Part shown: positions 1 to 7,187 of the stretch, in pieces
How positions within the stretch are numbered: position 1 is the first letter of the stretch
How the letters are laid out: each line of letters starts with the position of its first letter
Assembly: GCF_041380235.1 (NCBI RefSeq)
Contig: NZ_JBGIYY010000021.1
Coordinates: 1 to 64,000 of the forward strand
From: Glaciecola sp041380235
GTDB taxonomy: Bacteria > Pseudomonadota > Gammaproteobacteria > Enterobacterales > Alteromonadaceae
DNA length: 64,000 bases
Direction of reading: 5' to 3'
The notes under the pieces: model-generated
Database searches by the model: none
The model's input: only the letters and a program-made list of their open reading frames with translations
What the model was told of the DNA's origin: nothing
Program-made: the position numbers and the translations under genes

Positions 1-23
1 CGTTTTGTTTTTTCTACAGCCTC
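1..23. mobile_element. Terminal end of an upstream IS1182-family-like element (partial)
   Basis: The window opens with an end reading TTCTACAGCCTC at 12-23. This is the exact reverse complement of the left terminus (GAGGCTGTAGAA) of the IS element at 726-2604. Beyond these 12 bases the sequence differs from both ends of that element, so this is a related but different copy or a diverged relative. It directly abuts GTTACAT, the core site of the first gene cassette, so it seems to occupy the same kind of target as the complete copy. Only the last 23 bp are visible, so family assignment rests on the shared terminus alone. Confidence 0.55.
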
Positions 24-24
24 G

Positions 25-723
25 TTACATGGAGTAAGTCATGGCTTGGTTGCCAATGTATTTGGTAGAAAAAGACTTAAAAAGCTTGTCTGACTTTCTT
101 TGCTCAGAGGAACATATTTCACTTATTAAGTCTGTTGGTAAAGGGCGTTGGCAGGCAATTAATGAATTTGAAATATCTGAATCAGGCCGTTACTGCCTTT
201 TCCATTCTGAAGCGGGGCCTCTTCCTTTTTTGGCTGAAAGCCAAAGTAAGCCGGATGGAAAAATATCAAACCCATTTGAAGGCTGGCAAGAGAAGCGTTC
301 AGGAGCAAATCCAAATCAGCCATACTTTGGCGCCGGGCATCCCGCAATTTTTTGGCTTAATGTCCGTCTTAAAGAAGAGGGTAAGGTAGGTATGTCTTCC
401 TTTGAATGGATTGGAAATCATTACGCGGTAATTGGGAATCCGGCTCCAGAAATTGCAAAGAAGTGGTGGGGACGACTTGGTAGGTGGGTAAGAAAGCAGT
501 CGTTTAAAGTTCCAAGGTCTGGAGCGTTGGATGGAAGCGGCAAAGAAATATGGACATTCAGTAGTGCACTGCTGGAATTCGAGTCAGGAGTTGATCGTGC
601 CAATAACCCGTAAAATCCATGTAACAAAGAGCTCAAGCCGACCTCCACTACGTTGCTCGTTTTGTGCTGTTCCGCTACTCTCACACAAAACAATCAACTC
701 CGTTCCGGCGGCTTAACTGAGCG
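25..723 (+). mobile_element. Integron gene cassette 1 (orphan ORF plus attC)
   Basis: The unit has integron cassette anatomy: a short leader, one ORF almost filling it, and a 3' attC recombination site. Its 5' end reads G^TTACAT (24-30). The R'' box of its own attC is ATGTAAC (619-625), the exact reverse complement, as expected when one circular cassette supplied both ends. The 3' boundary is the G723^T724 core. No integrase gene or attI site lies in the window, so the array must begin to the left. An IS end abuts it on the left and another IS on the right. Confidence 0.85.
41..613 (+). CDS. Hypothetical integron cassette protein, 190 aa
   Basis: I do not recognise this protein. It has no signal peptide or membrane segment, is moderately basic and is rich in Trp and aromatic residues, with clusters such as KKWWGRLGRWVRKQ near residues 140-153. 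It looks soluble and cytosolic. The ATG is preceded by GGAG (31-34) at good spacing inside the short cassette leader. The stop codon lies six bases before the attC R'' box, which is the normal compact cassette arrangement. No promoter is visible within the cassette, so expression probably depends on an upstream promoter or on the adjoining IS end. Function unknown; most cassette ORFs of this kind lack characterised homologues. Confidence 0.75.
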   Translation: MAWLPMYLVEKDLKSLSDFLCSEEHISLIKSVGKGRWQAINEFEISESGRYCLFHSEAGPLPFLAESQSKPDGKISNPFEGWQEKRSGANPNQPYFGAGHPAIFWLNVRLKEEGKVGMSSFEWIGNHYAVIGNPAPEIAKKWWGRLGRWVRKQSFKVPRSGALDGSGKEIWTFSSALLEFESGVDRANNP

Positions 724-729
724 TTGAGG
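619..729 (+). other. attC recombination site of cassette 1 (111 bp)
   Basis: R'' is ATGTAAC (619-625). The L box GCTCAAGCCG (631-640) pairs with CGGCTTAACTGAGC (709-722), leaving extra bases in the right arm of the kind that give attC strand polarity. An inner imperfect stem forms between TTTTGTG (660-666) and CACAAAA (683-689). The R' core is GCG^TT (721-725). The arms resemble those of well-known cassette attC sites (TCAAGCCG / CGGCTTAACT). The last bases of a normal R' box are replaced by the terminus of the IS that begins at 726. Confidence 0.85.
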
Positions 730-2604
730 CTGTAGAATTTCTCAATTTCAGAATGATTGTGAATTATTAAGGTTCCTACGTTTTAACGCTTGAACCCGCG
801 GATCGGGTATGATCTAATAGATATCATCGACCCAGGGTAAAGCCTTATGGCAAACTACAAACCCGATTTATCCTGCCAAAACGCATTCATTCCCGTGAAC
901 TTTTCTGAACAAATTCTGCCTGGAACATTTGAATACGCACTTTGCTATATCATCGAAAATAAACTCGATTTGTCAGGGTTTGACGCGTGGTATAACAATG
1001 ACAAAACAGGCACAGCCGCATATTCGCCAGCAGTCATGTTAAAAATCATCTTACTGGGTTATGCCCATGGCTTGATTAGCAGTCGGCGCATAGCGCGGGC
1101 ATGCGAAACGAATATTATGTTTATGAGTGTGTCGGGCGATGTGCGGCCGCACTACACATCCATAGCGGGGTTTGTGGCTAAAATGCACGAGCAGATTGAA
1201 CCGCTGTTTACCCAAGTGCTGATGATTTGTGATGAAGAAGAGCTGATTGGCCGGCACATGTTTGCGATTGATGGCTGAAAACTCAAATCTAATGCCAGTA
1301 AAGAATGGAGCGGCAAGTTTGATGAGCTTGAGCGTAAAAAAGCTTACATTGGAGCGTGCGAGTAAACGCATTATAGCGCGCCACCAATCTCAAGATGGGT
1401 TAAGTGAAGATGTGATGGCGCATGACGAAAAGCAAAAAGAAAAGTTAGATACAAGCGCCCACAAAATAACAGCGTTCCTAGCCACCCACGAAAAGAAGAC
1501 TGGCAGTAAAGGTAGGGAAGTAAAAAGCAATATTACCGATCCGGATAGTGCCAAGATGACTACATCAAAAGGCACTATTCAAGGCTACAATGTGGCGCGC
1601 ACGAAGTGTAGCCATTAATGACGACAAGCACCAGATAATATTGCAAGCACAGACATGGGGTGCAGTTGGCGAGCAACAAACCCTGCAACCGGCGGTTGAA
1701 CAACTACAGCAGCAACTCGCAAAACTAGATACCGTAAAACCCAATAACACGACGCGAACAAAGCCCACTGCATTTACCGCTGACAGTGGCTTTAACAGTG
1801 ACGAAAACTTGGCGTTTAATGTCCACCAGCGGCTTTGATTCTTACATTGCTGACAATCAGTTTAGAAAACGAAACCCCCTATCCAAAGACAGCGAAACCT
1901 ATCATACCGAAAAAGAGAAACGACGCCTGAAGCGTAGCGAGGGTAAACCGAGGAGGTTTACCTCACTGGATTTCCATTACGATAAGGACACCCAAACGTG
2001 CTACTGCCCGGCGGGAAACGAAATGTGGCGCAGTGGCACTCATTTAAAGAGCAACCACAAACATTACACGCGTTTCACTGGGTACTTAAGAGATTGCCAA
2101 GCCTGTCCGCTGCAAGCGCAGTGTATGCGTAAACCGCCTACCGATAGAGGCCGCCAAGTGCAGTTCATTAACGATGAGTCCCGAAAGAAGCTCAATTACG
2201 GTGACAAAATGAAGATAAAAATAGACAGCCCAGTAGGTCGACGACAATATGGGAAACGACTAGGCTGCATAGAGCCAGTATTTGGCAACATCACGACAAA
2301 CAAGGGCATGAATAGACTCACTTTACGCGGCCAGACTAAAGTGAATGCGCAATGGCAAATGTATTGTCTGGTGCACAACATAGAAAAACTGCGAGAGGCG
2401 ATGCATTAGCTAGTAGCAGTTGCCAACGGTCACTAACAAGCACCTAAACTCATTAATCTCTCATAGAGCCCATTATTAACAGCACAAACACTTCCATTTT
2501 TATATCCACGATAAACTCAAGCAATCGATTGAACAGGTAAATGAACTCGTATATTGTTTAATCAATGATAAAAATAATCGGAAATGGGGTTAATCTACAG
2601 TCTC
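726..2604 (+). mobile_element. Decayed IS1182-family insertion sequence inserted at an attC core
   Basis: The termini are imperfect inverted repeats: GAGGCTGTAGAA on the left (726-737) against TCTACAGTCTC on the right (2594-2604), with similarity continuing to about 24 bp (CAATTTC opposite GAAATGG). The element is 1,879 bp, in the IS1182 range. GTT flanks both sides (723-725 and 2605-2607), consistent with a 3-bp target duplication of the attC core. It carries one broken transposase. The 738-846 leader and the 2410-2593 tail hold no other gene. It separates cassette 1 from cassette 2, which were probably adjacent before insertion. Confidence 0.8.
847..2409 (+). pseudogene. IS1182-family transposase, inactivated by a stop and frameshifts
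   Basis: The N-terminal part (847-1275) is the DUF772-type transposase domain, with YSPAVMLKIILLGYAHGL around residues 58-75 and RPHYTSIAGF around 100. An in-frame TGA at 1276-1278 follows FAIDG, where relatives have Cys (DGC-K-SNASKEWSG). The frame then shifts near the A-run at 1336-1341, again near 1590-1610 (after IQGYN) and again near 1820-1835. The C-terminal part (about 1835-2409) keeps the DDE_Tnp_1_6-like region with the CPL-C-R Cys motif and GRRQYGKRLGCIEPVFGNI. With at least three shifts plus a stop, it cannot make an intact transposase. Confidence 0.85.
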
Positions 2605-2605
2605 G

Positions 2606-3133
2606 TTATGTTTCAAGGAGAAGAAATGGAAATATCTAATAATATTCAGACTCGGCAAACCCAAGATTTTAAGAAATCACAAATCCCCGTTTGGGTAAAG
2701 TGTATAGGATGGCCATTAATTGTATTTTCTGCATTCGCTACCCTTGCTCTGGCGCTAGCATTGATTAGTAACAATACAAACGAGGCTATTAGCATTGGAC
2801 TATTTGGCTTTTTTTACAAAGGCTCAGCGCTCCACCCCCTACCAATCGGGTTAATCGCAGTTTTACTCGCAAACACAATAGCGGGATATCGATTGCTCAG
2901 CGGCAAACCAAATGCAGTACTTCAGTGCCTATATATTGCTTATTTTACAATGGGCATTACGCTTTTAGGTAAACTAACCTATTACCCGACAAACTACTTC
3001 CCTTTTGAGCCTGTCTTAATCGCGTTCTACATTATAACTTTGCACAGACTTAAGAGGTTGTATCAGCGTGAAACATAACAAATTGAAGACGGATATTGTA
3101 GAAGAGCACTGCCAAACACGCTTATCCAAAGTG
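2606..3133 (+). mobile_element. Integron gene cassette 2 (small membrane protein plus attC)
   Basis: The cassette 5' end is G2605^TTATGT. Its own attC R'' box is ACATAAC (3073-3079), the exact reverse complement, so the two ends belong together. One ORF fills the cassette and its stop codon lies inside the R'' box. The 3' boundary is G3133^T3134. The left neighbour is now the IS rather than cassette 1. Confidence 0.8.
2626..3078 (+). CDS. Hypothetical cassette-encoded integral membrane protein, 150 aa
   Basis: Not recognised as a member of a named family. After a hydrophilic N-terminus of about 25 residues there are four likely membrane segments, near IGWPLIVFSAFATLALALAL, PIGLIAVLLANTIAGYRLL, LYIAYFTMGITLLGKL and EPVLIAFYIITL, so it should sit in the inner membrane. 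The ATG at 2626 is chosen because AGGAG (2616-2620) lies five bases before it. Two upstream in-frame starts (2584 inside the IS, and 2608) have no such site. The final codons overlap the attC R'' box. No promoter was found inside the cassette. Confidence 0.7.
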   Translation: MEISNNIQTRQTQDFKKSQIPVWVKCIGWPLIVFSAFATLALALALISNNTNEAISIGLFGFFYKGSALHPLPIGLIAVLLANTIAGYRLLSGKPNAVLQCLYIAYFTMGITLLGKLTYYPTNYFPFEPVLIAFYIITLHRLKRLYQRET

Positions 3134-3139
3134 TTAGTT
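3073..3139 (+). other. attC site of cassette 2 (67 bp)
   Basis: R'' is ACATAAC (3073-3079) and the R' core is GTTAGTT (3133-3139). Inner arms GGATA (3091-3095) and TATCC (3123-3127) pair. It shares the pattern TAACAAA ... GAC-GGA ... AGAGC ... GCTTAT-C-AAAGTG with the attC at 3670-3738, which supports both calls. It is much shorter than the attC at 619-729, so the array mixes attC types. Confidence 0.7.
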
Positions 3140-3155
3140 TCCCATCAAATTTATC

Positions 3156-3182
3156 TTGCTGTTTTGTCTAAATAGGTATAAT
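3156..3182 (+). promoter_or_regulatory. Promoter of the brnTA cassette
   Basis: A perfect TATAAT lies at 3177-3182, with TTGCTG at 3156-3161 as the likely -35 (15-bp spacer; ATCTTG at 3153 gives 18). Transcription would start around 3189, only a few bases before the toxin ATG at 3193, so the mRNA would be leaderless or nearly so. BrnTA systems are usually autorepressed at such sites. Confidence 0.6.
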
Positions 3183-3192
3183 TTCTATACTT

Positions 3193-3456
3193 ATGAAAGG
3201 TTTTGAATATGACGAACAAAAAAGTATATCCAACTTATCAAAGCATGGTATCGATTTTGAGAATGCTCAAAAGCTATGGATGGACGATTATCACATTGAA
3301 GTGAAGGTGCAATTTGTTGAGGAACCGAGATATATCGTTGTTGGTCTTATTGATGATAAATTTTGGACCGCAGTGATAACGTATCGTAATGATTTGATAC
3401 GCATTATTTCCGTACGACGCTCAAGAAAGGCAGAGGTGGCACTTTATGAAAGCTAG
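3193..3456 (+). CDS. brnT: BrnT family type II toxin
   Basis: The 87-aa protein matches the BrnT (DUF497) family: the opening F-YDE-K---NL-KHGIDFE-A--LW, a central VGLIDDKFWTAVITYR and the terminal RIISVRRSRKAE. Family members are RelE-fold ribonucleases that block translation and are neutralised by BrnA. The gene overlaps brnA by 11 bases, typical of this toxin-first system. The start is close behind the promoter with no Shine-Dalgarno sequence, so translation from a leaderless message is likely. Location in an integron cassette fits a stabilising role. Confidence 0.88.
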   Translation: MKGFEYDEQKSISNLSKHGIDFENAQKLWMDDYHIEVKVQFVEEPRYIVVGLIDDKFWTAVITYRNDLIRIISVRRSRKAEVALYES

Positions 3457-3712
3457 TGAATTCGATAAGAAGTTTGACGACAATAAAGACGATATTATAG
3501 ATGACTTAGATTTATCTACTTTGCGTCGACCCAATCAACAGCTTAAACGTGTAAATGTAGATTTTCCCAGTTGGATGGTTAAATCTCTGGACAGGGAGGC
3601 TTCAAGAATTGGTGTTACTCGCCAATCAATCATAAAGGTCTGGTTAGCCGAGAGACTAGAGGCTGGGGAAGCTAACAAAAACATAAAGACGGACTATTTA
3701 CAAGAGCGGTAA
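3446..3712 (+). CDS. brnA: BrnA family antitoxin (CopG/ribbon-helix-helix)
   Basis: The 88-aa protein has an acidic N-terminus that probably wraps the toxin. A ribbon-helix-helix DNA-binding segment follows at about residues 33-72 (KRVNVDFPSWMVKSLDREA ... GVTRQSIIKVWLAERL). Its role is to neutralise BrnT and repress the operon promoter. It overlaps the end of brnT, so translation is coupled. The last 14 or so codons lie within the attC site of the cassette, so the protein tail is partly written by recombination-site sequence. Confidence 0.85.
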   Translation: MKASEFDKKFDDNKDDIIDDLDLSTLRRPNQQLKRVNVDFPSWMVKSLDREASRIGVTRQSIIKVWLAERLEAGEANKNIKTDYLQER

Positions 3713-3738
3713 ATGGCCGCTTATGCAAAGTGATAATG
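3670..3738 (+). other. attC site of cassette 3 with altered core
   Basis: R'' is AGCTAAC (3670-3676), and the GACGGA, AGAGC and GCTTAT-C-AAAGTG blocks match the attC at 3073-3139. AGCGG (3704-3708) and CCGCT (3717-3721) form an inner stem. The R' core reads GTGATAA where the partner site has GTGTTAG, so the conserved GTT is GAT. Integrases cut between G and TT, so this site is probably poor or dead. The site overlaps the 3' end of brnA. Confidence 0.6.
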
Positions 3739-3739
3739 A

Positions 3740-4123
3740 ACGTCAGCTATCGAGAAAAGTATTTATATTATCAATTTAAAATAACCGTGAATTAACCCCA
3801 AGTATTTTTAAAACGAACATCATATTTTCACTCAAACAATTCCAAATACAAGAAAACCGCAACGGCAGCATCATGCCCAAAGCGCCAGTTTAAGGATTGC
3901 CGTTCCTATGTCCGCTTAGGCACTCAGCCGACGCTAGGTATTTACAAATAGTTGTCTAGGGATACGGCTGATTCTAATTTGATATATGCGAATATAGTTT
4001 GTTTGATTAGAAGCTATTTTTGCTACTTTATATCGACCATAAATCTCACGGTATGCAACAATCTTACCTTCGGCGTGTATGACCAATAAAACTAATAAAT
4101 TTAAAACTTTTCTTGTGTGAAGC
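3740..4123. other. Intergenic region between cassette array and fadR
   Basis: About 380 bases without a supportable gene. It is AT-rich near 3760-3830 and 3960-4110. No cassette site, IS end, tRNA or clear terminator was seen. It marks the transition from the array to the housekeeping chromosome. Confidence 0.5.
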
Positions 4124-4140
4124 ATCTGGTACAATCAGTT
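4124..4140 (+). promoter_or_regulatory. FadR operator overlapping the fadR -10 element
   Basis: ATCTGGTACAATCAGTT matches the palindromic gammaproteobacterial FadR box ATCTGGTACGACCAGAT at 14 of 17 positions. The embedded TACAAT (4130-4135) can serve as the fadR -10, so FadR bound here would block its own promoter. The site is about 30 bases before the fadR ATG. Autoregulation is an inference from position. Confidence 0.65.
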
Positions 4141-4170
4141 AAATTTTCGTTAACAGATTGCAGAGTGAGC

Positions 4171-4881
4171 ATGATTTATAAGTCTCAAAGTCCTGCCGGA
4201 TTCGCCGAAGAGTATATCGTTGAGTCTATTTGGAGTGGTCGTTTTCCCCCTGGTACTATATTGCCAGCCGAACGTGAACTTTCTGAATTAATAGGCGTTA
4301 CGCGCACCACCTTGCGTGAAGTGCTGCAGCGTTTGGCTCGCGATGGTTGGTTAACCATTCAGCATGGCAAACCGACCAAAGTAAACAACTACTGGGAAAC
4401 CTGCGGTCTCAATATCCTCGAAACCCTCGCTCGCTTAGACCAAGAAGGGCAACCAGCACTTCTCGACAACTTGCTATCAGCACGTACTAACCTAAGTGCA
4501 GTATTCATTAGAGCTGCTTTTAAACAAAGTCCTGAGCAAAGTAGAGAAATCATTGAGCGTTATAAAACGGTGTCTCAAGAAGGCGTTGCCTTTGCGCAGA
4601 ACGACTATCAAATGCATCACGATTTAGCCTTTGCCTCAAATAATCCCGTTTATGTACTGATGATGAACGGATTTAAAAACATTTACGCACGCTTAGGTGG
4701 TTTGTTCTTTTCAGAGCAGGCAGCGCGTGATGTAGCCATTAAGTATTATCAGCAGTTATTGCACGTGTTAGATGAAAACGAGTCGGATAAGGTGGTCACC
4801 GTGGTACGTCGCTACGGTGTTGAAAGTGGTAAGTTGTGGAGTGAATACCGCAAAGATATGCCCAATAATCTTGTCGATTAG
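4171..4881 (+). CDS. fadR: Fatty acid metabolism transcriptional regulator FadR
   Basis: A GntR-family regulator that represses beta-oxidation genes, activates unsaturated fatty acid synthesis (fabA/fabB) and is released by long-chain acyl-CoA. The ATG at 4171 gives 236 aa beginning MIYKSQSPAGFAEEYI, which aligns with the start of E. coli FadR (239 aa); an upstream ATG at 4117 would run through the operator and is rejected. The winged helix lies at about residues 9-72 (PAERELSELIGVTRTTLREV, then RDGWLTIQHGKPTKVN). The C-terminal domain is the all-helical acyl-CoA-binding FCD-like fold. A FadR box lies in its own promoter, and fadH follows. Confidence 0.95.
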   Translation: MIYKSQSPAGFAEEYIVESIWSGRFPPGTILPAERELSELIGVTRTTLREVLQRLARDGWLTIQHGKPTKVNNYWETCGLNILETLARLDQEGQPALLDNLLSARTNLSAVFIRAAFKQSPEQSREIIERYKTVSQEGVAFAQNDYQMHHDLAFASNNPVYVLMMNGFKNIYARLGGLFFSEQAARDVAIKYYQQLLHVLDENESDKVVTVVRRYGVESGKLWSEYRKDMPNNLVD

Positions 4882-4891
4882 TATATAGGAT

Positions 4892-4926
4892 GGCGGCCTA
4901 AATGGCTGTCATCTCTTGTTTTAGCC
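4892..4926 (+). other. Hairpin downstream of fadR
   Basis: TGGCGGC with CTAAA and the matching TTTTA with GCCGCCA form an imperfect stem of about 11 bp. No run of T follows, so it is not a classical intrinsic terminator. It could slow or protect the fadR transcript 3' end before fadH. Confidence 0.4.
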
Positions 4927-5016
4927 GCCAATAGCAAAGCAAATTAAGCTAAAACACACGCAATGTAGTATTAACATCCAACGGTACGTTATCCTCAAAG
5001 CAGAAAAGGTCCATTC

Positions 5017-7050
5017 ATGAATGTAGCAGTAAGTTCGCCATATCCTCATATTTTCCGTCCGCTAGACTTAGGTTTTACCACACTAAATAATCGCATTATC
5101 ATGGGTTCTATGCATACCGGTTTAGAAGAAGAGCCAAATGGGCATGAACGTATGGCGGCCTTTTTTGCCGAGCGTGCAAGGGGTGGTGTGGCATTAATCG
5201 TGACCGGCGGCATAGGCCCCAACGATGAAGGCGCAACCCATGCGGTTACCTGCAGACTAAATTCAGACGAAGCGGTTAAAAATCATAAGCAAGTTACCGA
5301 TGCGGTGCATGCCGAAGGCAGCAAAATATGCATGCAAATCTTGCACACTGGCCGTTATGCTTATAACAAAAACTTAGTCGCGCCTTCACCTATTCAGGCG
5401 CCTATCAATCCGTTTGTGCCCAAAGAACTCACCACCGAAGAAATTGAAAAGCAGATAGATGACTTCGTATATACCTCTTTGCAAGCGCAAAGAGCCGGTT
5501 ACGACGGTGTTGAAATTATGGGCTCAGAGGGGTATTTTTTAAACCAGTTTATTGCTCAACGTACTAATCAGCGTAAAGATGAATGGGGCGGTGAATACGC
5601 GAATCGTATTAAACTTCCGGTAGAGGTAGTGCGCCGGGTTCGTGAAGCTGTAGGTGAGAAGTTCATTATCATATACAGACTGTCGATGCTCGACCTCGTG
5701 GAAGGCGGCAGCACATACGAAGAAGTTGTAGAACTTGGCTTAAACGTCGAAAAAGCCGGGGCAACGATCATCAATACCGGTATTGGCTGGCACGAAGCGC
5801 GTATACCAACGATTGCTACCAAAGTACCTAGAGCCGCATTTACATGGGTAACCGCAAAGTTTAGAAAAGCGCTGAATATTCCAGTGATCACCTCTAACCG
5901 GATTAATACCCCAGAAGTGGCGGAAGAAGTTCTTGCGAGAGGCGATGCTGACATGGTATCAATGGCGCGCCCATTTTTAGCAGATGCTGATTTTGTAAAA
6001 AAGGCACAAAACAACCAAGCCAGTCACATCAATACCTGCATAGGCTGCAACCAAGCCTGTTTGGATCATGCTTTTGAAGGCAAAATGACAAGCTGTTTGG
6101 TCAATCCCCGTGCGTGCCATGAAACGCTATTAACCATTTCGCCGGCCACTACGATTAAGAATATTGCGGTGGTTGGCGGCGGGCCTGCTGGTTTAGCGGC
6201 AGCATACACTGCAGCTTCTCGTGGTCATAAAGTGACTTTATTTGACGCCGACAGCGAGCTGGGTGGACAGTTTAATATAGCCAAGCAAATTCCGGGTAAA
6301 GAAGAGTTCTACGAAACAATCCGCTACTTCAAAGTGCAGCTCGAATTGCATGGGGTAGATGTTCGTTTAAATACGCGCGTCGATGCAACAAGCTTGAACG
6401 AAATGGGTTTTGACGAAGTCATTATTGCCACCGGTATTTCACCGCGTCTGCCGGCAATTGAAGGTATTGAGCATCCGATGGTGCTTAATTATATCGATGT
6501 GATCAAACATAAAAAGCCAGTGGGCAAACGTGTTGCAATCATAGGTGCTGGCGGTATTGGTTTTGATGTTTCTGAATTCTTGTCGCATGGCAAAGTATCT
6601 ACCTCAACCAATATCCCTGCTTTTATGAAAGAATGGGGTATTGATATGGAGTTCAAAGCACGCGGCGGCGTTGAGGGCATGCGAGCTGATCCTGAACCAT
6701 CCCCCAGAGAGATATTCTTGCTGCAGCGCAAAACTACTAAAGTCGGCTCCGGTTTGGGTAAAACTACCGGTTGGGCACATCGTGCAGGCTTGATGATGAA
6801 AGGCGTTAACATGATTGCTGGCGTGGAGTACGAAAAAATTGACGATGCCGGGCTGCATATTAGAGTCAACGGTGAGCCGCAGTTGCTTGCCGTCGACAAT
6901 GTGATTATTTGTGCTGGTCAAGTGCCGTTAAAGGAGATAGCTGAGGGTCTTAAGCCTGCTCATTATTTAATTGGTGGTGCAGATGTGGCTGCCGAGTTAG
7001 ATGCAAAACGCGCGATAGAGCAGGGCACTAAGCTCGCTGCAAGTTTATAG
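5017..7050 (+). CDS. fadH: NADPH-dependent 2,4-dienoyl-CoA reductase
   Basis: Reduces 2,4-dienoyl-CoA intermediates so that polyunsaturated fatty acids can pass through beta-oxidation. At 677 aa it matches E. coli FadH (672 aa). The N-terminal Old Yellow Enzyme-type TIM barrel (FMN) covers residues 1-330 or so (LNNRIIMGSMHTGLEE; QILHTGRYAY). The 4Fe-4S cluster motif CIGCNQAC ... CLVNP is near 337-357, then FAD and NADPH Rossmann modules with VVGGGPAGLAAAYTAASRG and AIIGAGGIGFDVSEFL. It lies just downstream of fadR in the same direction, but I saw no clear FadR box directly before it. A strong terminator follows. Confidence 0.95.
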   Translation: MNVAVSSPYPHIFRPLDLGFTTLNNRIIMGSMHTGLEEEPNGHERMAAFFAERARGGVALIVTGGIGPNDEGATHAVTCRLNSDEAVKNHKQVTDAVHAEGSKICMQILHTGRYAYNKNLVAPSPIQAPINPFVPKELTTEEIEKQIDDFVYTSLQAQRAGYDGVEIMGSEGYFLNQFIAQRTNQRKDEWGGEYANRIKLPVEVVRRVREAVGEKFIIIYRLSMLDLVEGGSTYEEVVELGLNVEKAGATIINTGIGWHEARIPTIATKVPRAAFTWVTAKFRKALNIPVITSNRINTPEVAEEVLARGDADMVSMARPFLADADFVKKAQNNQASHINTCIGCNQACLDHAFEGKMTSCLVNPRACHETLLTISPATTIKNIAVVGGGPAGLAAAYTAASRGHKVTLFDADSELGGQFNIAKQIPGKEEFYETIRYFKVQLELHGVDVRLNTRVDATSLNEMGFDEVIIATGISPRLPAIEGIEHPMVLNYIDVIKHKKPVGKRVAIIGAGGIGFDVSEFLSHGKVSTSTNIPAFMKEWGIDMEFKARGGVEGMRADPEPSPREIFLLQRKTTKVGSGLGKTTGWAHRAGLMMKGVNMIAGVEYEKIDDAGLHIRVNGEPQLLAVDNVIICAGQVPLKEIAEGLKPAHYLIGGADVAAELDAKRAIEQGTKLAASL

Positions 7051-7138
7051 AGGCAAAGGTCGCTTACTGTCATGAAATTTATGTTGCTTAAAGGTACTTA
7101 CGTGTAGCACATAAGAAGCGGTGATTATATTACCAAAC

Positions 7139-7173
7139 AAAAATGCCCAGTTGTTTAGCTGGGCATTTTTTTA
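7139..7173. terminator. Intrinsic terminator, probably bidirectional
   Basis: AAATGCCCAG (7141-7150) and CTGGGCATTT (7159-7168) form a 10-bp stem with an 8-base loop, followed by a T-run and preceded by an A-rich stretch. It lies between the convergent fadH and the protease-like gene and can serve both. Confidence 0.85.
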
Positions 7174-7187
7174 ACATTGTATGTCAT

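Larger units (their letters stand above)
3134..3732 (+). mobile_element. Integron gene cassette 3 (BrnT/BrnA toxin-antitoxin)
   Basis: The cassette starts at G^TTAGTTT and ends in an attC whose R'' box AAGCTAAC is one base off the expected complement. It carries its own promoter and a toxin-antitoxin pair, a common cargo that stabilises cassette arrays. It looks like the last cassette: downstream sequence has no further attC and leads to fadR. Its right core is altered (see the attC entry), so it may be locked in place. Confidence 0.75.

Noticed and set aside
1276..1278. Selenocysteine codon in a transposase
   Set aside because: The same gene has at least three frameshifts, the frame ends again 28 codons after the TGA, and no convincing SECIS-like stem is apparent. 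Decay explains it better.
3934..4134. Possible 66-aa gene on the minus strand before fadR
   Set aside because: It covers the FadR box and the fadR promoter, has no ribosome site and no recognisable features.
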